Of a stretch of 64,000 bases of DNA, positions 1 to 10,009 are shown piece by piece; position 1 is the first letter of the stretch, and each line of letters starts with the position of its first letter. Below the pieces are notes generated by a model that was not told the DNA's origin, did not search any database, and was given only the letters and a program-made list of their open reading frames with translations. The stretch lies in assembly GCA_029688905.1 (NCBI GenBank), contig JARULB010000003.1, positions 62,001 to 126,000 on the forward strand, written 5' to 3'. The translations under genes were made by a program, and so were the position numbers. Source of the DNA: Balneolales bacterium ANBcel1. Lineage in GTDB: Bacteria; Bacteroidota; Rhodothermia; Balneolales; Natronogracilivirgulaceae.

Positions 1-773
<773 letters not shown>

Positions 774-825
774 ATTCTGTTCCCGTCGTTTATGCAAGAA
801 TAGGTATCAATATTTGTGCCGTTTG

Positions 826-1332
826 TCAGCGGCTGACGGCTGTTTTTCGAACAGGCTCCGTCACCATGGGGTTTTTGTTGATGGTTATAAGGCCGTCGGA
901 CATCCTCAGCAGCATGGTGCGAGACTTATTCCCTCCGACATCCTGGGCGTGAATCATGAGCCCGTTCTTCCAGAGCATTTTTCTAAGCACGGTGAAGTTC
1001 CTCTTACCGATTTTGAAGTAATCATTTCCGTTGCTCTGTTTCATGCTGGCGCCGCCTGCTACCGAAATCCTCATGTTCCTCTTGGTAGCTCCGAAATCGT
1101 AACACTGCTGCAGAAGCGAAAACACCCCGGTATCCACATACATGGCCGGGTTGCGTTTTGCCTTCTCCGGATCGGCAGACGAGAGCGGCATCATTACGTG
1201 CAACATTCCTCCCACCATGGCCACCGGGTCGTAAATAACCACCCCAAGGCAGCTGCCCAGGGCATAGGTGATGAGTTCCTCATGAGGACTGTCCGAAATC
1301 TTCAGGTCACTCACATTTACTATGATTTTCAT
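826..1332 (-). CDS. cheD: Chemoreceptor glutamine deamidase CheD
   Basis: The 168 aa protein deamidates (and can demethylate) specific Gln side chains of chemoreceptors, and in other bacteria binds CheC. The hallmark segment TYALGSCLGVVIYD gives the catalytic Cys at about residue 28, with Thr22 and His45 (GGMLHVMMP) completing the triad. The VAGGASM segment is also typical. Length matches the family. It lies 13 bases downstream of cheR and upstream of the second CheX-like gene, so CheD and its usual phosphatase-type partner are neighbours. Confidence 0.93.
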   Translation of the reverse strand: MKIIVNVSDLKISDSPHEELITYALGSCLGVVIYDPVAMVGGMLHVMMPLSSADPEKAKRNPAMYVDTGVFSLLQQCYDFGATKRNMRISVAGGASMKQSNGNDYFKIGKRNFTVLRKMLWKNGLMIHAQDVGGNKSRTMLLRMSDGLITINKNPMVTEPVRKTAVSR

Positions 1333-1345
1333 TCAAAAAACCCCG

Positions 1346-2185
1346 CTATTTTTTTCTGTAAACTGCCGGACGCACATTTTTCAACCCTGAATGGGTCCCG
1401 GAAATGGTTTCGGAGTGGCCCAGAAAAAGATATCCACCCGGTTCAAGCATGTTGACGAATCGGTCAATCAGTTTTTTTTGGGTGGGCTGGTCAAAATAGA
1501 TCATCACATTACGGCACATGATAATGTGAAAAGGCCCTTTCATGGGCCACTGCTCTTTCAGGTTAAGGCGCCCATAACGGATCATGGACCTGACCTCATC
1601 GGTAATTCTGCACGTAAGCGGATCCGCCGGGTTCTTTATGAAGTATCGTTTCCGGATATACTCAGGTATGCCTTTGATATGTTCCACCGGATAGATACCT
1701 GCCTTTGCCTTGTTAAGCACTATGCTGGATATGTCGGTGGCCAGAATGCGAGCGCTACCGCGGTGTCCGGCAACCCGTTCCTCCAGCCAGGTAATGGCCC
1801 AGGAAACCGGCTCTTCACCACTGGAACAGCCGGCCGACCACCACGTTACATGCCGGTCTCTGATCTCGGGGATCACCTCTTTGCGAATAAAATCGAAATG
1901 GGCGCTTTCCCGGAAGAAGCTGGTTTTATTGGTGGTGAGCACATCTACCAGGGAGAGGAATTCTGCTCCGGCATTGTCACTTTCCACATAGTCGAAGTAC
2001 TCCTTGAAGCTGCCCAGTCCCAGCTTTCGGATGCGTTTGAGCAGGCGGGCCCTTACCAGCGCCTCCTTGCCCTCGTGCATGTTGATCCCGCAGTAGTCGT
2101 ACAGCAGGGTCGATACTTTTTTAAATTCCGAGCTTTTCAGCTCCAGCCTGGTTAAATCAGCCGTTGGTGCGGTTTGAATTTTCAT
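1346..2185 (-). CDS. cheR: Chemotaxis protein methyltransferase CheR
   Basis: The 279 aa protein transfers methyl groups from S-adenosylmethionine to receptor glutamates. It has the helical N-terminal CheR domain (to about residue 85), then a Rossmann methyltransferase domain with WWSAGCSSGEEP as the SAM-binding loop and CRNVMIYFDQPTQ near the end, both CheR signatures. No C-terminal pentapeptide-binding extension or TPR is visible. It lies between cheW and cheD in the operon; the gap to cheW is about 111 bases, the largest inside the operon. Confidence 0.95.
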   Translation of the reverse strand: MKIQTAPTADLTRLELKSSEFKKVSTLLYDYCGINMHEGKEALVRARLLKRIRKLGLGSFKEYFDYVESDNAGAEFLSLVDVLTTNKTSFFRESAHFDFIRKEVIPEIRDRHVTWWSAGCSSGEEPVSWAITWLEERVAGHRGSARILATDISSIVLNKAKAGIYPVEHIKGIPEYIRKRYFIKNPADPLTCRITDEVRSMIRYGRLNLKEQWPMKGPFHIIMCRNVMIYFDQPTQKKLIDRFVNMLEPGGYLFLGHSETISGTHSGLKNVRPAVYRKK

Positions 2186-2296
2186 ACGAATGTCATGGTA
2201 TTCCCGCCTGAGGGAATTACACGGTTATGCGCCCGGTCACGGAACAGGAACCGATACGGTTCCCTGGTGACACGATGAATCGCGGTGAACTAATCG

Positions 2297-2821
2297 TTAA
2301 AAAGCATCCGGATCGTCGATCCCGCCTTCGCCCTGCTCTTCCATGACTTCACGGAAGTCGAACAGAACCTTGGATACGTCCAGAAGCAGTTTAACCGATT
2401 CTCCAACCTTTCCGATACCGGAGAGGTAGTCATCCGATACATTTGCTCCGAAGGAGGGTACTTCCTCGATCTGGGCACCATCGATATCGGCTACTTCCGA
2501 AACCTTGTCGACCACAACACCCATTCGAAAACGGGATTCCTGGACGACGATGATGCAGGTTTCCTCGGTATCTTCGACCGCCTCGAATCCGAAGCGAGAA
2601 CGCAGATCCATTACCGGTATGATTTTTCCGCGCAGGTTCAAAACACCGCGTATGTACATTGGCATACTGGGCACCGGAGTAATCGGCATCAGTCCGATGA
2701 TCTCCTGAACCTTGAGGATTTCGATGGCGTATTCCTCCTTGCCGAGGAAAAAGGTCAGGAATTTTCCGCCCTGTATTTTGGATTCGGTTTCCTTGACGGC
2801 TGTGCTTACTGTGTCACTCAT
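2297..2821 (-). CDS. cheW: Chemotaxis coupling protein CheW
   Basis: The 174 aa scaffold links chemoreceptors to the kinase CheA. The whole protein is one CheW-like SH3-type domain: FLTFFLGKEEYAIEILKVQEI, then PVPSMPMYIRGVLNLRGKI and PVMDLRSRFG, all typical. The open frame begins at a GTG at 2830, but AGGTGG sits just upstream of the ATG at 2819-2821, so that start is chosen. It lies directly after cheA, whose own C-terminus carries a related domain. Confidence 0.95.
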   Translation of the reverse strand: MSDTVSTAVKETESKIQGGKFLTFFLGKEEYAIEILKVQEIIGLMPITPVPSMPMYIRGVLNLRGKIIPVMDLRSRFGFEAVEDTEETCIIVVQESRFRMGVVVDKVSEVADIDGAQIEEVPSFGANVSDDYLSGIGKVGESVKLLLDVSKVLFDFREVMEEQGEGGIDDPDAF

Positions 2822-2859
2822 ACATTCCACCTGTTATTGTTACTTGGCTTTGTTTTTTC

Positions 2860-5800
2860 TCAGTTCAGCAGAGAGACGGTATCGAGAATCAATCCCACCT
2901 GACCGTCACCCAAAATTGCGCCGCCTGAAATACTGTTCATCTTGGACGGCATATCGATTGACTTGCCCACGAGCTGTTGCTGGCCGATCACCTCATCCAC
3001 CAGCAGGGCATACTTCTTCTTGTTATTGTTGATTACCAGCATGGTTCCCTCCAGGATGCTTTCAACAGCGTTCGGGATATTGAACAGCTGGTGCAGACGA
3101 ATGATCGGGATCGACTCACCCCGGAACATCACCTGCTCTCGCGTACCAAGCATGGTGAACAGATCACGCTCTTCGGCCCGGAAGGTCATGTCGATATTGA
3201 TCGTAGGCACAATAAACCGCTGCGCGCCTATGCGAATGAGCATCCCGTCGGTAATTGCCAGGGTGAACGGCAGCTCCAGGGAGATGGTCGTTCCCTTGCC
3301 CTGAACCGATGCGACATCCACTTTGCCCTGTAGCTTTTCAATGGAACGCCGAACCACATCCATGCCGACTCCGCGGCCGGACAGGTCGGTAACCTTGTCT
3401 GCAGTAGAGAAGCCGGGCAGGAAAATCAATTTGAAGATTTCGCTGTCCGTCAGCTTCTTGTTGGGTTCAATCAGCCCCTTGGAAATCGCCTTGTTGAGGA
3501 TTTTTTCCCGGTTCATTCCGCGGCCGTCATCTTCTATTTCAATTACAACCTTGCCACCGGCCTGAAAGGCACGCAAGCCGATGGTGGCAATGACCGGCTT
3601 GCCGCTTTGCTCCCGTTCGGCTTTTTCTTCGATACCGTGATCAATGGCATTCCTCAGCAGGTGAACCAACGGTTCGTTGATGATATCCACCATGTTACGG
3701 TCGATTTCGGTGTCCTCACCGCTGGTAGTAAGCCTGACGGTTTTGGATCCTTTTTTGCCGAGGTCGCGCACCAGCCGGTTCATTTTGTTGAACGTCGCCT
3801 TGAGCGGTACCATGCGCAGGGTCAGACTGGTATCCTGCAGTTCCCGGAGAATTTTGGTACTGTGATTCATTTTTCGGGACAGTTCTGGATCGGCGTTGAT
3901 GAAACGATCCTGGGCTACCACCGAATGGGCGATAACCAGCTCGCCCACCATATCGATGAGCCTGTCAAGACGATTCACATTCACCCGCACCGTTGATTCT
4001 GTATCCATCTTGGGAAGCTGAACCCCTGCTTTTTGTGCGGTGGTCTTGGCCTTTGCAGCACCGGAGGAGCTTCCGTTTGACCCCGGACGCGCAGAGCCGT
4101 TCCCGTTTTGTACGGGAGGTGCGGTATTTCCTTCTTGATCTGGTCCGGCGGCCGGCTCGCCCGCGCTTTCCGATGCTTCCGCAGGTATGGTTCCGGAACC
4201 GGCAGGACTTCCATCAGCACCATCGGCCTGGAAACCGTTTCCATCATCTGTGGCGGAAGCTGTTTCCGCCTGTTCGTTGTCATCGACACGCGATTCCACC
4301 CATTCATCTGCTGCTCCGTTCGCATCTCTGGAACCCGGAGCATCGCCTCTTCCCAGGTCATCGTGAAGCTTGACGGCATCTTCGGGCTTCTTGCCAAAAT
4401 CCGAAATACTCAGCAGCACCTTCATCAGCTTGCCGTAGCTTTCGGGGATATCAAGACGATCGCCGGCATTGGCGTTTTCGACCCCTTTCAGCAGGTTTTT
4501 GAGGATATCAATGGCTTCCAGGGTAATGTCGGCGCATGCCGAATCATATATAATCACATCATCCCGCACCATATCCAGCAGTGTTTCCACCGAGTGGGCG
4601 AATTCGGACAGGGGGGTGAGTCCCATAAAAGCCGACGTGCCCTTGATGGTGTGAAATGACCGGAACACCATGTTGATCAGTTCGTCATCGTCGGGAGAGG
4701 TTTCCAGATCCAGGAGGGCGCTTTCGGCCGCCTCGATCTGCTCTGTGCTCTCGGTAATGAATTCGACCATCAGATCCATATCTGAATCTTCCGGAATAAT
4801 GAACTCCTTAATACCGACTGTTCCCTCCTCTTCTTCCGGGAGTTCCGGAATTAGGTCGGCCGAGGGTGGTTCCAATGGATTCGGTGATTCTGCTCCGGTC
4901 CCCGGCTGATGGCCGCCAGATCCAGCAGCACCGGTGTTGGTTGATGGATTTTCCGTTTTTTCAACGACGGGTTTGGAATCCCCGGGGGCATCCATTGCAG
5001 CCGCGGCCTGATCCGCCTCTTGCATGGATTTCTCAATGCGTTTGGATACCGCTGAAACAACGCTCTTCCAGTCGGGGGCATTTTTTTCTTCTGTAGAGCT
5101 GGCCCGCAGGATGTTCAGGGCTTCCCTGAGAGGTTTCTGTATTTCTTTGGAGGAGGCCGTGTCATGACAGGATATGAGGAGACGCTCCAATTCTTGTGAC
5201 TTCTCAATGAAAGACGGTTCGCTTTCGATGGTCATGATAAGCGAGGCCAGATCATCAAGGCTCACTTCTCCTTCCGATGCTCCCGGTTCGTTACCGGCCG
5301 CGCGACTGCCCTCATCGCCATTCCGTTCACCTTCTGCGGAGGTGCTTCCGGTTGTTGATGTCGCCTTGTCGCCATTTTCCTGTTCTGTCTGCTCCGGTGT
5401 ATTTCCGGCATCTTGCTGCTGTACGGTTCTGTCTTTGTCTGATTCCGTCTCCTGCCTGGCTCCGTCCGCGCTTTCTGCGGAATCGTCGGAATTCGCCGGG
5501 GCCTCTTTTTCCGAAATGGTATCCATCATGGAAGCCACCGTCTCGCTCTCCCCTTTCATCGACTTTTCAAGGTCGTCACAGGCTTTTTCAAAAAGCTCGA
5601 CATCTATATCGCCGTCCGTTACCGCATACTCCCTGATGGTATTGATCGCATGCAATGTCGCGGATTTGACACTCTGGAAGTATTCATCCTTCTCGTAGAG
5701 ATGGATGAGTGCTTTCCAGGACAGGGAGATGAGCGTCCCCAGCTGGGTGCTGTTATGCTCCCAGCCTTCCATGGTGTCTTCCATGCGTGCTCCCGCAACC

Positions 5801-5892
5801 ATGATGTCTTCCCGGTCACCCGGCCAGACATCGGCAAGAATGCGCATGATTTCGGCAAGATCTTCGGTCTGCTTTTGAAATTTACTGTTCAT
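2860..5892 (-). CDS. cheA: Chemotaxis sensor histidine kinase CheA, unusually long (1010 aa)
   Basis: CheA autophosphorylates in response to receptors and passes phosphate to CheY and CheB. The HPt domain (about 365-470) holds the phospho-acceptor His414 in FHTIKGTSAFMG. The dimerisation helix starts near 640 (NRLDRLIDMVGELVIAHS), followed by a HATPase domain with NAIDHG, DDGRGM and GRGVGMDVV boxes, and a C-terminal CheW-like domain. The length exceeds classical CheA (about 650-750 aa) because about 360 residues precede the HPt: two helical segments (about 1-110 and 200-290) without His phosphorylation motifs, joined by acidic Glu/Ser/Thr-rich linkers. Another low-complexity Gly/Ala/Ser linker occupies the usual P2 position, and I see no clear P2 domain. 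Confidence 0.96.
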   Translation of the reverse strand: MNSKFQKQTEDLAEIMRILADVWPGDREDIMVAGARMEDTMEGWEHNSTQLGTLISLSWKALIHLYEKDEYFQSVKSATLHAINTIREYAVTDGDIDVELFEKACDDLEKSMKGESETVASMMDTISEKEAPANSDDSAESADGARQETESDKDRTVQQQDAGNTPEQTEQENGDKATSTTGSTSAEGERNGDEGSRAAGNEPGASEGEVSLDDLASLIMTIESEPSFIEKSQELERLLISCHDTASSKEIQKPLREALNILRASSTEEKNAPDWKSVVSAVSKRIEKSMQEADQAAAAMDAPGDSKPVVEKTENPSTNTGAAGSGGHQPGTGAESPNPLEPPSADLIPELPEEEEGTVGIKEFIIPEDSDMDLMVEFITESTEQIEAAESALLDLETSPDDDELINMVFRSFHTIKGTSAFMGLTPLSEFAHSVETLLDMVRDDVIIYDSACADITLEAIDILKNLLKGVENANAGDRLDIPESYGKLMKVLLSISDFGKKPEDAVKLHDDLGRGDAPGSRDANGAADEWVESRVDDNEQAETASATDDGNGFQADGADGSPAGSGTIPAEASESAGEPAAGPDQEGNTAPPVQNGNGSARPGSNGSSSGAAKAKTTAQKAGVQLPKMDTESTVRVNVNRLDRLIDMVGELVIAHSVVAQDRFINADPELSRKMNHSTKILRELQDTSLTLRMVPLKATFNKMNRLVRDLGKKGSKTVRLTTSGEDTEIDRNMVDIINEPLVHLLRNAIDHGIEEKAEREQSGKPVIATIGLRAFQAGGKVVIEIEDDGRGMNREKILNKAISKGLIEPNKKLTDSEIFKLIFLPGFSTADKVTDLSGRGVGMDVVRRSIEKLQGKVDVASVQGKGTTISLELPFTLAITDGMLIRIGAQRFIVPTINIDMTFRAEERDLFTMLGTREQVMFRGESIPIIRLHQLFNIPNAVESILEGTMLVINNNKKKYALLVDEVIGQQQLVGKSIDMPSKMNSISGGAILGDGQVGLILDTVSLLN

Positions 5893-5910
5893 AGCCAGAG
5901 GTTGTTAGCT

Positions 5911-6417
5911 TCATTTATGACGTCGCGATTCGCTCAGTGCCAGATTGATCCAGAATTCTCCACCGGATCCGGCAAACTTCAGCCTTGCCTTGGGCGGTTT
6001 GTTGGGGAGGAAAAGCGTCAGGTCGCTGCCGCGTGTGGCGGTCGGCAGGGACGACTGGCCGACAAAGCCGACATGCTCAATACTGGCGGCTACATCCCCG
6101 GCCAGAATATTTGATATCTCTCCCACCAGATCTCCCATGTCATCGCTATCAAAAGGCAGCTCCATGCCACAGAACACCTCCGAAAATGCGAGAGCGGTAT
6201 GTTTGGGGATGGCGATCATTATGGAGAGCGTGTGCTCGGTATTAAAAACCGCGATGGTACCGATGATGCCGTTCATGGGAGAACCGTCCTTGTCGCCCTC
6301 AACAAAATCGGGGCGTTCACCGGAAATGGATTCAAACGTATTTTTTACACACTCAATGACCGAGTCCACAATGGGCTCGGGAATTTTTTGAAGACCGTTC
6401 AGCTTTGTTGGCAACAT
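5911..6417 (-). CDS. CheX-like chemotaxis phosphatase, first copy
   Basis: A 168 aa CheC/CheX-family protein with the catalytic pattern E-I-S-N followed about 20 residues on by Pro (GEISNILAGD to SLPTA). Such proteins hydrolyse CheY-P to end the signal. It lies 5 bases after cheY and 18 bases before cheA, an arrangement suggesting CheY of this operon as its substrate. It differs clearly in sequence from the paralogue at 309-773. Confidence 0.78.
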   Translation of the reverse strand: MLPTKLNGLQKIPEPIVDSVIECVKNTFESISGERPDFVEGDKDGSPMNGIIGTIAVFNTEHTLSIMIAIPKHTALAFSEVFCGMELPFDSDDMGDLVGEISNILAGDVAASIEHVGFVGQSSLPTATRGSDLTLFLPNKPPKARLKFAGSGGEFWINLALSESRRHK

Positions 6418-6422
6418 CTGTA

Positions 6423-6878
6423 TTACCCCTTAAATTTTAACATGTCTTTGAAAAAGCTCTTCTTTTCGGACTCCTCGGTTTCGGTAAGCAGGTTACCGTC
6501 CTTGTCAATGAAGCGAGTCAGCACTTTGTACACCTGGTCGGCGGTAAAGGGTTTGGTTACATAGGCATTGGCGCCACCCTCATTCAGAGCCGTATCCACT
6601 TTACCCATAGATTTTTCGGCGGTGATCATGATGATCGGAATATGTTCGGTGTTCTCTTTCTTCCGGATGGCCTGGGAAAACTCCACGCCGGTCATGTTCG
6701 GCATGTTCCAGTCGAGAAAAATCATCTGAATCTCATCGTTGAACTTTTCCAGGGCATCCTGTCCGTCCATTGCCTCAATATATTCGAACTCCGCCACCAT
6801 CAACTGGTTCAGCGTCCGTTTCACCGCACTTCTCATAATTTTTGAGTCATCGACAACAAGGGCCTTTATTGTACTCAT
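6423..6878 (-). CDS. cheY: Chemotaxis response regulator CheY
   Basis: Single receiver domain of 151 aa. The acidic pocket is Asp10-Asp11, the phospho-acceptor Asp56 (IFLDWNMPN), the switch Thr in IMITAEK, and the conserved Lys in YVTKPF. A charged tail of about 25 residues after the receiver is longer than in E. coli CheY. As the first gene of the operon it presumably carries the kinase signal to the flagellar switch, but no motor genes lie in this window, so an output other than motility cannot be excluded. Confidence 0.9.
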   Translation of the reverse strand: MSTIKALVVDDSKIMRSAVKRTLNQLMVAEFEYIEAMDGQDALEKFNDEIQMIFLDWNMPNMTGVEFSQAIRKKENTEHIPIIMITAEKSMGKVDTALNEGGANAYVTKPFTADQVYKVLTRFIDKDGNLLTETEESEKKSFFKDMLKFKG

Positions 6879-6983
6879 ATATCGCTCCTAAGATTGATTT
6901 CTCGTAATTCTGTTAACTGTGGCAGCTGGCGGGCCCTCCTCAAAAGAGGAATAACCGGCAATCGTACGTACCGGCATTACTGT

Positions 6984-7012
6984 TTATCGCCGAATACATT
7001 TTTACCGGTTTA
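6984..7012 (-). promoter_or_regulatory. Possible sigma-28-like promoter of the che operon
   Basis: Reading on the minus strand, GGCGATAA (6991-6984) matches 7 of 8 bases of the flagellar sigma -10 box GCCGATAA. A TAAA lies upstream with a 17-base gap, longer than the usual 15. It would start transcription about 100 bases before cheY. Weak on its own; the better match before mcp makes it worth recording. Confidence 0.3.
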
Positions 7013-7126
7013 CCATCAAATACTGTACCAGTGCAGACAGGCTTTTTAAAAACAGCCTCATCGGAACCCGACAGTTCTATGTGGGTATTATCGCAGCTTT
7101 ACTGGATTTCTTAATTTTTTTTAAAC

Positions 7127-7168
7127 AAAAAAATCGGGCTTTCCGGGTTGCAGACCGGACCCGAAAGC
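7127..7168 (-). terminator. Rho-independent terminator, minus strand
   Basis: On the minus strand the arms GCTTTCGGGT and ACCCGGAAAGC (one bulged base) form a hairpin followed by a T run. No minus-strand gene immediately upstream is recognised, so it may insulate the che operon from transcription arriving from the right. The rest of 6879-7281 holds only the promoters and this hairpin. Confidence 0.55.
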
Positions 7169-7233
7169 AATTCTTGCCGAAGCGGGGATGAACAAACTCC
7201 CCGATTGCACAACTGCTGGAATAAAAAGGGGAC

Positions 7234-7265
7234 TTGCCTCTTGCGAAGTTATTTTCGTATATTTG
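7234..7265 (+). promoter_or_regulatory. Bacteroidota-type promoter of tRNA-Val
   Basis: TATATTTG (7258-7265) is a perfect TAnnTTTG -7 element and TTG at 7234-7236 is the -33 element, 21 bases apart. The predicted start lies a few bases before the mature tRNA. Confidence 0.65.
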
Positions 7266-7281
7266 AATTCTTGCGAAATTT

Positions 7282-7356
7282 GGGTGGTTAGCTCAGTTGG
7301 TTCAGAGCACCTGCCTTACAAGCAGGGGGTCACTGGTTCGAATCCAGTACCACCCA
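7282..7356 (+). tRNA. tRNA-Val (anticodon TAC)
   Basis: All four arms can be drawn. The acceptor GGGTGGT pairs with ACCACCC and the discriminator is A. The D-arm is GCTCAGTTGGTTCAGAGC. The anticodon stem CCTGC/GCAGG encloses loop CTTACAA with anticodon TAC. The T-arm is ACTGG-TTCGAAT-CCAGT. The 3' CCA is not encoded. Confidence 0.97.
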
Positions 7357-7365
7357 CACATTCAA

Positions 7366-7409
7366 AAGCCTTGTATCACAATATATTACAGTGATGCAGG
7401 GCTTTTTTT
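7366..7409 (+). terminator. Terminator of tRNA-Val
   Basis: The arms AAGCCTTGTATCAC and GTGATGCAGGGCTT form a long hairpin followed by seven T. Closely related hairpins occur at 9966-10009 and, on the minus strand, at 56158-56203. Confidence 0.85.
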
Positions 7410-7796
7410 ATTTTCGGCTATTTTTATCAACGACCCTTACTTGAATCGGCAAACGCATTTTTTTTTTGCAGTTTTGGCAGCCGACATTCCCCGCAAATGA
7501 CTTGCCATGCCAGCTGCCCGCATTGCGATGTGCGCCCAAACAACTGTTGAGATGCCGGTGTATTGCACCTCAACAGGTTGCAACGCCCGAAGCAGACCCG
7601 CCCCACCTGCGAAAAGTTTCCGAAAGTACTTAAGCTCCAGGCGGTTTCTCCGATAAAAAAATTAGGATTTGCTAACAAATGATTCTGAGGGTCTTTCGCC
7701 ACGGCCGCCAAGTATTCTGATGTAACGAAGTAGTGGGCCTCTGGGAAGCAATTCAGTCAAAATTCATTCAACCCAACCGGTACACGGAGGAAGAAC
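7410..7796. other. Intergenic leader of mcp
   Basis: No credible gene. It contains a sigma-28-like promoter at 7630-7656 and about 140 bases of untranslated leader. GGAGG lies 7 bases before the mcp start. I looked for a cyclic-di-GMP riboswitch in the leader and saw none. Confidence 0.6.
7630..7656 (+). promoter_or_regulatory. Sigma-28 (FliA)-like promoter of the chemoreceptor gene
   Basis: TTAA (7630-7633), exactly 15 bases, then TCCGATAA (7649-7656). The class consensus is TAAA-N15-GCCGATAA, so one base differs in each box and the spacing is exact. This ties the receptor to a flagellar-type regulon. Confidence 0.6.
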
Positions 7797-9893
7797 ATGA
7801 TAGAGAGCAAAAGAAAAACGGAAAAAGTGGGTGATACAGGCAACTGGACTCTGGGAAAAAAACTGATTGTTTCGTTTATGGGGGTGGCTGCTATTACCCT
7901 GGTTGTCGGCTTGATTGGATTTATCGGAGCCATGCTTAGCGACCGCTCCATGGAGGAAGTCGGCCAAGTACGGCTTCCAAGTGTTGCCAGCCTGCTTCAA
8001 ATTGAGTCCGAAGCCGAACATATCAGTACGGCCATGCGCACACTGGCTATTCCGGGAATACCTTTTGAAACGCGACGTACTTATTACGATCAGATTGATG
8101 AATCACGAACCCGCTATCAGCGTGCCTGGGACGTCTTTGAGCCGCTGCCTCAGACAGAAGAAGAAGCCGGACTGTGGAGTCAGTTTGTACCTGCATGGGA
8201 AAACTGGGCGGATGTAAATAACAGGGTTATGGAACTCACCACACGTTTTGATGAAATCGGAATTGAAGATCCCATGGAGCTCGATCGTCAACTTGAAATG
8301 TTCATGAAAGACCATTACATGGTCGTTCAGGATGTATTGCACATGATCTATGTTGACCAAGAGGCATTCCGTGGTGGTGATGACCACACAGCCTGTAATG
8401 CCGGACAATGGCTGCCGGATTATCAAACGGATAACCACCAGCTTGCAAATGTGATCAGCGGATTTGAAAATCCACACCGTGACTTCCATAATGCTGTAGC
8501 GAGAATGCAGGACCTGGTAAGTGCCGGCAACTATAACCAAGCCCGTAAGGTTTATGAAAATGAGTTTCTGGGTAATATGGAAGAAGTGTTCGGAGCAATT
8601 GAAAGAATGCTGGACATGTCCGGTAACGCACTGGCCGCAATGGAAGAAGCAAAAGATATGCTGCTCGGAGAGGTTTATGAAAACCAACAGGAGTCGATGG
8701 CTCTGCTGCAAGGAATGGTGGATATCAATCTGGATGTAGCCGACAATGAAGTTGCTACCGCCACCACGCAGTCCTTTTTCATAAGAACCGTTTCCCTGAT
8801 CGGGCTGGTACTTGGTGTGGCCCTTGCCATCGGCCTTGGAATCTTCATCAGCCGCAATATCAACAATACACTGCGTCGAATCATTGAAGGATTGAGCAGC
8901 GGGGCAGAACAAGTGAATGCATCCTCCACCCAACTGTCCAGCTCCAGCCAGGATCTATCGGAAGGAGCCAGTGAGCAGGCAGCCGGTTTGCAGCAAACCA
9001 CATCCTCACTGGAGCAGATGGCGGCACAGACCAAGCAAACCGCCGAAAATTCAGGTCAGGCTGAAAAAACCATGAACGAGACACAGCCCAGGGTTGAAAA
9101 AGGTATGGATGCCATGAAGCGCATGAACGAGCAGATGGATGGTATCCGAAAGGCTTCCGAGGAAACCTCAAAGATCATCAAAACAATTGATGACATCGCT
9201 TTTCAGACCAACTTGCTGGCCCTGAATGCCGCTGTGGAAGCAGCCCGTGCGGGAGAAGCAGGTAAGGGATTTGCCGTAGTAGCGGAGGAGGTCCGCAACC
9301 TTGCGCAGCGAAGTGCGGAAGCGGCACGCATCACTTCGGAGCTGATTGAGAATTCACAGAAAAACTCCGAGAGTGGATTTACCATGGCAGAAGAGGTTTC
9401 AGAACATCTCGAAGAGATTAAAGTCAGCGTAAACAACGGCAGTGAACTTGTCGTTGAAATTGCCGCGGCGGCAAAAGAGCAGTCCAGAGGCATCGATGAA
9501 CTGAACTCGGTAATGCGTGAAATGGATAAGGTGGTGCAGAACAACGCGTCCGGCTCGGAAGAAACCGCCAGTGCATCCGAAGAACTGTCTTCTCAGGCCA
9601 CCGAGCTCAAGCGCATGGTTGACGAGCTGACGGCCCTTATCGGAAGTGCCGAAAACGGGTACGGGCAGCAGAACCACAGCTATCTTTCCAGTGTTACCAG
9701 TCTGGTAAACAGACGTAAGAATGGAGGTCGCAATAACTCTAAACATGCAGAAAACGGCCACAGGGTTAATGGCAACGGATCAGCTGGAAGCAACAGGCAT
9801 GCAGAGAGTTCCCCTGGAAAAAGCAACGGCACAAACAGGAAAACGGCATCCGAAGCAATGGCTTTTCAAGAGGATGACGTAAGTGATTTTTGA
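7797..9893 (+). CDS. Methyl-accepting chemotaxis protein with extracytoplasmic CZB-like domain
   Basis: A 698 aa chemoreceptor. TM1 is about 21-46 and TM2 about 324-348. The region between them is helical and carries the CZB zinc-binding pattern: His173, Cys200 in CNAGQW, His227 and His231 in PH-x3-H. After TM2 a HAMP-like linker leads to the cytoplasmic coiled coil, with the kinase-contacting tip [14 protein letters not shown] near residue 500. The last 80 residues are Gly/Asn/Ser-rich, without a CheR-binding pentapeptide. The start is supported by GGAGG. CZB domains usually sit in the cytoplasm, so the topology here is unusual. The gene is monocistronic and probably signals to the CheA/CheW of this locus. 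Confidence 0.95.
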   Translation: MIESKRKTEKVGDTGNWTLGKKLIVSFMGVAAITLVVGLIGFIGAMLSDRSMEEVGQVRLPSVASLLQIESEAEHISTAMRTLAIPGIPFETRRTYYDQIDESRTRYQRAWDVFEPLPQTEEEAGLWSQFVPAWENWADVNNRVMELTTRFDEIGIEDPMELDRQLEMFMKDHYMVVQDVLHMIYVDQEAFRGGDDHTACNAGQWLPDYQTDNHQLANVISGFENPHRDFHNAVARMQDLVSAGNYNQARKVYENEFLGNMEEVFGAIERMLDMSGNALAAMEEAKDMLLGEVYENQQESMALLQGMVDINLDVADNEVATATTQSFFIRTVSLIGLVLGVALAIGLGIFISRNINNTLRRIIEGLSSGAEQVNASSTQLSSSSQDLSEGASEQAAGLQQTTSSLEQMAAQTKQTAENSGQAEKTMNETQPRVEKGMDAMKRMNEQMDGIRKASEETSKIIKTIDDIAFQTNLLALNAAVEAARAGEAGKGFAVVAEEVRNLAQRSAEAARITSELIENSQKNSESGFTMAEEVSEHLEEIKVSVNNGSELVVEIAAAAKEQSRGIDELNSVMREMDKVVQNNASGSEETASASEELSSQATELKRMVDELTALIGSAENGYGQQNHSYLSSVTSLVNRRKNGGRNNSKHAENGHRVNGNGSAGSNRHAESSPGKSNGTNRKTASEAMAFQEDDVSDF

Positions 9894-9965
9894 TGACTCC
9901 CAAACCTCCTCCCTGTTGACCGCAGCGAAGTAACGCTGTACCCGGGAAAGGAGCCTCTTATCTTG

Positions 9966-10009
9966 AAGCCCTGTATCACAGCTGACCAATGTGATGCAGG
10001 GCTTTTTTT
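9966..10009 (+). terminator. Terminator after mcp, related to the tRNA-Val terminator
   Basis: The arms AAGCCCTGTATCAC and GTGATGCAGGGCTT are followed by seven T. The right arm plus T run (GTGATGCAGGGCTTTTTTT) is identical to that at 7391-7409. Confidence 0.85.

Noticed and set aside
7410-7796. Cyclic-di-GMP or other riboswitch in the mcp leader
   Set aside because: The leader has no conserved aptamer core that I can place; only the promoter and ribosome site are supported.
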